A program made the position numbers and the translations under genes. Of a stretch of 6,756 nt of DNA, positions 5,122 to 6,756 are shown piece after piece; the first letter of the stretch is position 1, and every line of letters begins with the position of its first letter. The stretch covers positions 1 to 6,756 of the forward strand of contig JBFLYM010000039.1 in the NCBI GenBank assembly GCA_040757035.1, given 5' to 3'. The notes under the pieces were generated by a model, which was given only the letters and a program-made list of their open reading frames with translations, ran no database searches and was not told where the DNA came from. The DNA is from JAHJBR01 sp040757035 (GTDB lineage: Archaea; Micrarchaeota; Micrarchaeia; Anstonellales; Bilamarchaeaceae).

Positions 5122-5234
5122 TGGACTCAGAGGGAAATGCGTGCATCCAAAACCTGAAATTCAAAACAGGAAGCCGTTCGCACCCTCGGCCCCTCGCATG
5201 CAAAGCGAGTGCTCTACTGCTGAGCTATGAGCCC
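5122..5234 (-). tRNA. tRNA-Ala(UGC) with a T-loop intron
   Basis: On the minus strand the acceptor GGGCTCA (5234-5228) pairs with TGAGTCC (5129-5123), including the G3-U70 wobble that marks alanine tRNAs; discriminator A is at 5122 and CCA is not encoded. D stem GCTC/GAGC encloses a 7-nt loop AGCAGTA. The anticodon arm is CTCGC-TTTGCAT-GCGAG with anticodon TGC. The variable loop is GGGCC. The T stem is GAGGG/CCCTC. The T loop is interrupted by 41 nt; removing 5136-5176 gives a 72-nt tRNA with 7-nt loop TGCGAAT. Exon 1 is 5177-5234 and exon 2 is 5122-5135. Unusual points are A at position 18 and G at 55. A minus-strand TATAAGTT (5277-5270) fits a promoter. It probably shares a transcript with the protease gene behind it. 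Confidence 0.92.
5136..5176 (-). other. tRNA-Ala intron at position 59/60 with a bulge-helix-bulge motif
   Basis: Next to the T stem (GAGGG/CCCTC), the exon bases TGCG (5182-5179) pair with intron bases CGCA (5141-5138). This gives a central helix of exactly 4 bp. It is flanked by 3-nt bulges on opposite strands: AAC (5178-5176) and TTT (5137-5135). Cutting between the second and third base of each bulge, as the archaeal splicing endonuclease does, releases 41 nt and leaves a 7-base T loop. The intron also contains a CCTG/CAGG hairpin. Pairing is seen; the splice sites follow from the known rule. Confidence 0.85.
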
Positions 5235-5269
5235 ACCATTCGTTTAGAGGAAGATCAGAAGGACCCTCA

Positions 5270-5277
5270 AACTTATA
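5270..5277 (-). promoter_or_regulatory. TATA-like box for the tRNA-Ala / protease transcript
   Basis: The minus strand reads TATAAGTT here, centred about 40 nt before the mature 5' end of the tRNA. A start 26 nt downstream gives a 5' leader of about 13 nt for RNase P to remove. It sits beside the divergent promoter of the membrane protein gene. Confidence 0.4.
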
Positions 5278-5283
5278 TCATCA

Positions 5284-5316
5284 TTTATATCATATCAATT
5301 TTTATATCATATCAAT
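5284..5316 (+). repeat. 16-nt perfect direct repeat containing the TATA box of the membrane protein gene
   Basis: TTTATATCATATCAAT occurs at 5284-5299 and again at 5301-5316, a 17-nt period. A partial third unit (TTATATCAT) lies at 5273-5281. The downstream copy places its TATA segment (5301-5309) about 26 nt before the ATG at 5329, so the gene is probably leaderless. The repeat may be a duplicated promoter or a tandem regulator site. Confidence 0.6.
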
Positions 5317-5328
5317 AAAACAATTTAT

Positions 5329-5895
5329 ATGGCTGATTATTTTTCATTAGTGTTTGTAGTTTTTATGATAAATCTCATACCTGCGTTTATGCCTCCTACC
5401 TGGATTATCTTAAGTACGGCGATGATAAATGATCCGACATTTAATCCATTCATACTTGCTTTAGTTGGTGCGATATCATCAACGTTTGGAAGAGCCGGAC
5501 TTTCTTTTATTAGTTTTGCATTCAGACGTTTTTTCAGCAGCGAATTGTTGATGCGTGCACGGGAAATAAAGAATTTTTTTGAAAAAAAAGGAAATGCGCT
5601 TTTTTTTGGTACGTTTATATATGCGTTGAGTCCGCTTCCGAGCAATTTGATTTTCATAGCAAAAGGAATTACCGAAGTGGATTGGAAACCTGTTTTTAGC
5701 GGCTTTTTCTTTGGCAGATTAGTTTCATATTATACATTAATTGTTTTGTCTAATGATATATATGCACTATTGACGAATTATGCAAGTGGCGATATAATAA
5801 GGTATTTATTTGATGTACTTGGAATAATAGCAGCGCTTTTAATATTATTAATAGACTGGAAAAAATTAACAACGGGAAAAAATGGAAATAAATAA
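5329..5895 (+). CDS. VTT/DedA-like (SNARE-associated) integral membrane protein
   Basis: 188 residues with hydrophobic segments near 5-32, 40-64, 90-112, 122-142 and 157-176. Between the second and third is a basic amphipathic stretch (66-88). N-L-I-P-A-F-M-P-P-T-W (15-25) fits the re-entrant entry motif of this family. S-P-L-P-S-N-L-I-F-I-A-K-G (101-113) followed by G-x-x-x-G-R-L-V-S-Y-Y (125-135) is its second signature, with Gly-Arg at 129-130. Known relatives act in the membrane, some as lipid scramblases or in membrane homeostasis. The role here is unknown. There is no Shine-Dalgarno site, and the TATA position predicts a leaderless message. It overlaps the start of the isomerase gene by 14 bp, so the two are probably co-transcribed. 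The family call is moderate because the domain is divergent. Confidence 0.75.
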   Translation: MADYFSLVFVVFMINLIPAFMPPTWIILSTAMINDPTFNPFILALVGAISSTFGRAGLSFISFAFRRFFSSELLMRAREIKNFFEKKGNALFFGTFIYALSPLPSNLIFIAKGITEVDWKPVFSGFFFGRLVSYYTLIVLSNDIYALLTNYASGDIIRYLFDVLGIIAALLILLIDWKKLTTGKNGNK

Positions 5896-6625
5896 CAAAA
5901 TGAAAAAAATAAATGCAGCGAAAAAGGTTTTTGAGTTTATAGAAGAAAACAGCATAATCGGTTTAGGTTCTGGCACTACAACAGAAGAATTCATCAGATT
6001 ATTGAGCGAAGCGGCCGACGTAGGATTCAGAATCAAAGCGTGCGTTCCAACATCTTTTGGTTCAAGAATGTGCGCAATAAAATATAATCTTTCTGATTAT
6101 TTGCGCGATCCTGATCAGATCAATAAAATTGATGTTACAATAGATGGCGCTGACAGTGTAGGAAACGATTATGTAATAAAAGGAGGTGGCGCGGCGCTTA
6201 CGCGCGAAAAAATTATCGCTTATAATTCTAAAAAATTCATAATTATTGCTGATGATTCAAAAATAATGAAGTCAGACTGCGCAAGCGTTGCGCTTGAATG
6301 CGTCAAATTTTCAACCCCCTTCGTCATAAAAACGCTGGAAAAATTAGGTTATAGTGTAATTGTACGCACCGGAACCGGCAAAATAGGACCAATAATAAGC
6401 GATAACAATAATTTTATCATTGACGCAAAAATTGAAATAAAAAATGCTGCAAATTTAGAAGCAATGTTAAACAATATTCCTGGTGTTTTGGAGAACGGAA
6501 TATTCACAAAATTCGATAGAATAATAATTGGAACAGAGAAAGGCACGTATGACGTACTGCCCAACAAGTTAAGTGGTACTTCAACGAAGAGAGCGCCGTG
6601 TTGCATGATTAGCTTTTTCGGCTAA
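5882..6625 (+). CDS. rpiA: ribose-5-phosphate isomerase A
   Basis: 247 residues, or 241 from ATG 5900. It interconverts ribose 5-phosphate and ribulose 5-phosphate in the cytoplasm, feeding nucleotide synthesis. Seen: the phosphate-binding loop G-L-G-S-G-T-T (27-33); the active-site D-G-A-D (88-91); K-G-G-G-A-A (100-105) with Lys100; R-E-K (108-110) with the catalytic Glu109; G-P-I-I-S-D-N (169-175); and P-G-V-L-E-N-G-I-F (200-208). All key residues of the family are present. It runs about 15-20 residues longer than common RpiA proteins, because the usual end (I-I-G-T-E-x-G, near 215-221) is followed by a Ser/Thr/Lys-rich tail ending in CCMISFFG. The start at 5882 overlaps the preceding membrane gene, suggesting translational coupling; no GGTG site precedes either ATG. 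A hairpin terminator follows. Confidence 0.95.
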   Translation: MEINNKMKKINAAKKVFEFIEENSIIGLGSGTTTEEFIRLLSEAADVGFRIKACVPTSFGSRMCAIKYNLSDYLRDPDQINKIDVTIDGADSVGNDYVIKGGGAALTREKIIAYNSKKFIIIADDSKIMKSDCASVALECVKFSTPFVIKTLEKLGYSVIVRTGTGKIGPIISDNNNFIIDAKIEIKNAANLEAMLNNIPGVLENGIFTKFDRIIIGTEKGTYDVLPNKLSGTSTKRAPCCMISFFG

Positions 6626-6659
6626 GTTCTCTGACTGGACTTTAAAAAATTGACCTAAC

Positions 6660-6667
6660 TTTTTTTT
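6660..6667 (+). terminator. T-run terminator after rpiA
   Basis: Eight consecutive T residues lie 35 bp after the rpiA stop. Archaeal RNA polymerase commonly ends transcription at such U-tracts without a hairpin. Confidence 0.5.
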
Positions 6668-6677
6668 GCAGATTTTT

Positions 6678-6707
6678 GCGCTCACGACGAGGTTTAGCGC
6701 TTTTTTT
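6678..6707 (+). terminator. hairpin plus T-run terminator
   Basis: GCGCT (6678-6682) pairs with AGCGC (6696-6700) around a 13-nt loop and is followed at once by seven T residues (6701-6707). This is the second T-run within 50 bp and would act as a back-up terminator for the membrane protein / rpiA transcript. Confidence 0.55.
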
Positions 6708-6730
6708 GCTCCAGATTTGTTCTACATAAC

Positions 6731-6738
6731 TTTATAAT
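6731..6738 (+). promoter_or_regulatory. TATA-like box near the right edge
   Basis: TTTATAAT lies after the two terminators. A transcript from it would begin near or beyond the window end at 6756, so it may serve a gene outside the window. Confidence 0.3.
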
Positions 6739-6756
6739 CTAATTTAAGAGATAGAT

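Noticed and set aside
5273..5316. CRISPR-like array
   Set aside because: Units are adjacent with a one-base gap and no spacers; this is a short tandem promoter repeat.
4845..5318. Plus-strand 157-codon open frame
   Set aside because: It runs opposite the M50 protease and through the tRNA-Ala, both well supported on the minus strand.

Overview
The window looks like a piece of a low-GC archaeal genome. The evidence is a ferredoxin paired with a geranylgeranyl (archaeal lipid) reductase, TATA boxes with short or absent leaders, Shine-Dalgarno sites of the form GGTG-N5-start, and a tRNA-Ala whose intron is bounded by an archaeal bulge-helix-bulge motif. The Cys-rich protein remnant, the orphan antitoxin and the compact, loosely ordered gene arrangement would suit an uncultivated DPANN-like or euryarchaeal lineage. 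That placement is inference, not something the sequence proves.

Layout. Bases 1-141 hold a possible tail of an upstream gene and an AT-rich promoter. At 142-393 is a ribbon-helix-helix antitoxin, followed at 401-451 by what looks like an internally deleted RelE toxin, then a decayed-looking stretch to about 556. A ferredoxin (566-787) and a geranylgeranyl reductase (833-2059) form a likely operon for saturating archaeal lipid chains; the reductase appears to start at an AUA codon. From 2060 to 2365 there are hairpins and a 149-bp element with 13-bp inverted ends. On the minus strand, 2366-2887 is the 5'-truncated remains of a Cys-rich protein. A DUF192 protein (2910-3272) follows on the plus strand.

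Bases 3273-3628 hold no recognisable gene but carry a TATA box and an 18-nt tandem repeat in front of an acetylglutamate-kinase-like gene (3629-4505). Its Shine-Dalgarno site and ATG are in a different frame from the kinase body. Tail to tail with it is a site-2-type membrane metalloprotease (4511-5101, minus). Directly upstream of the protease is an intron-containing tRNA-Ala(UGC) (5122-5234, minus), and the two are probably co-transcribed. A short divergent promoter region with a 17-nt-period repeat leads into a VTT/DedA-like membrane protein (5329-5895), which overlaps ribose-5-phosphate isomerase A (5882-6625). A hairpin plus T-run terminator and a further TATA-like box close the window.

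The most notable points are the T-loop (59/60) tRNA intron with a strict 3-4-3 bulge-helix-bulge and an A18/G55 combination, the AUA start of the lipid reductase, the frame break at the start of the kinase, the deleted RelE toxin beside an intact antitoxin, and the palindromic element at 2110-2258. I see no convincing undescribed defence or multi-gene system here.
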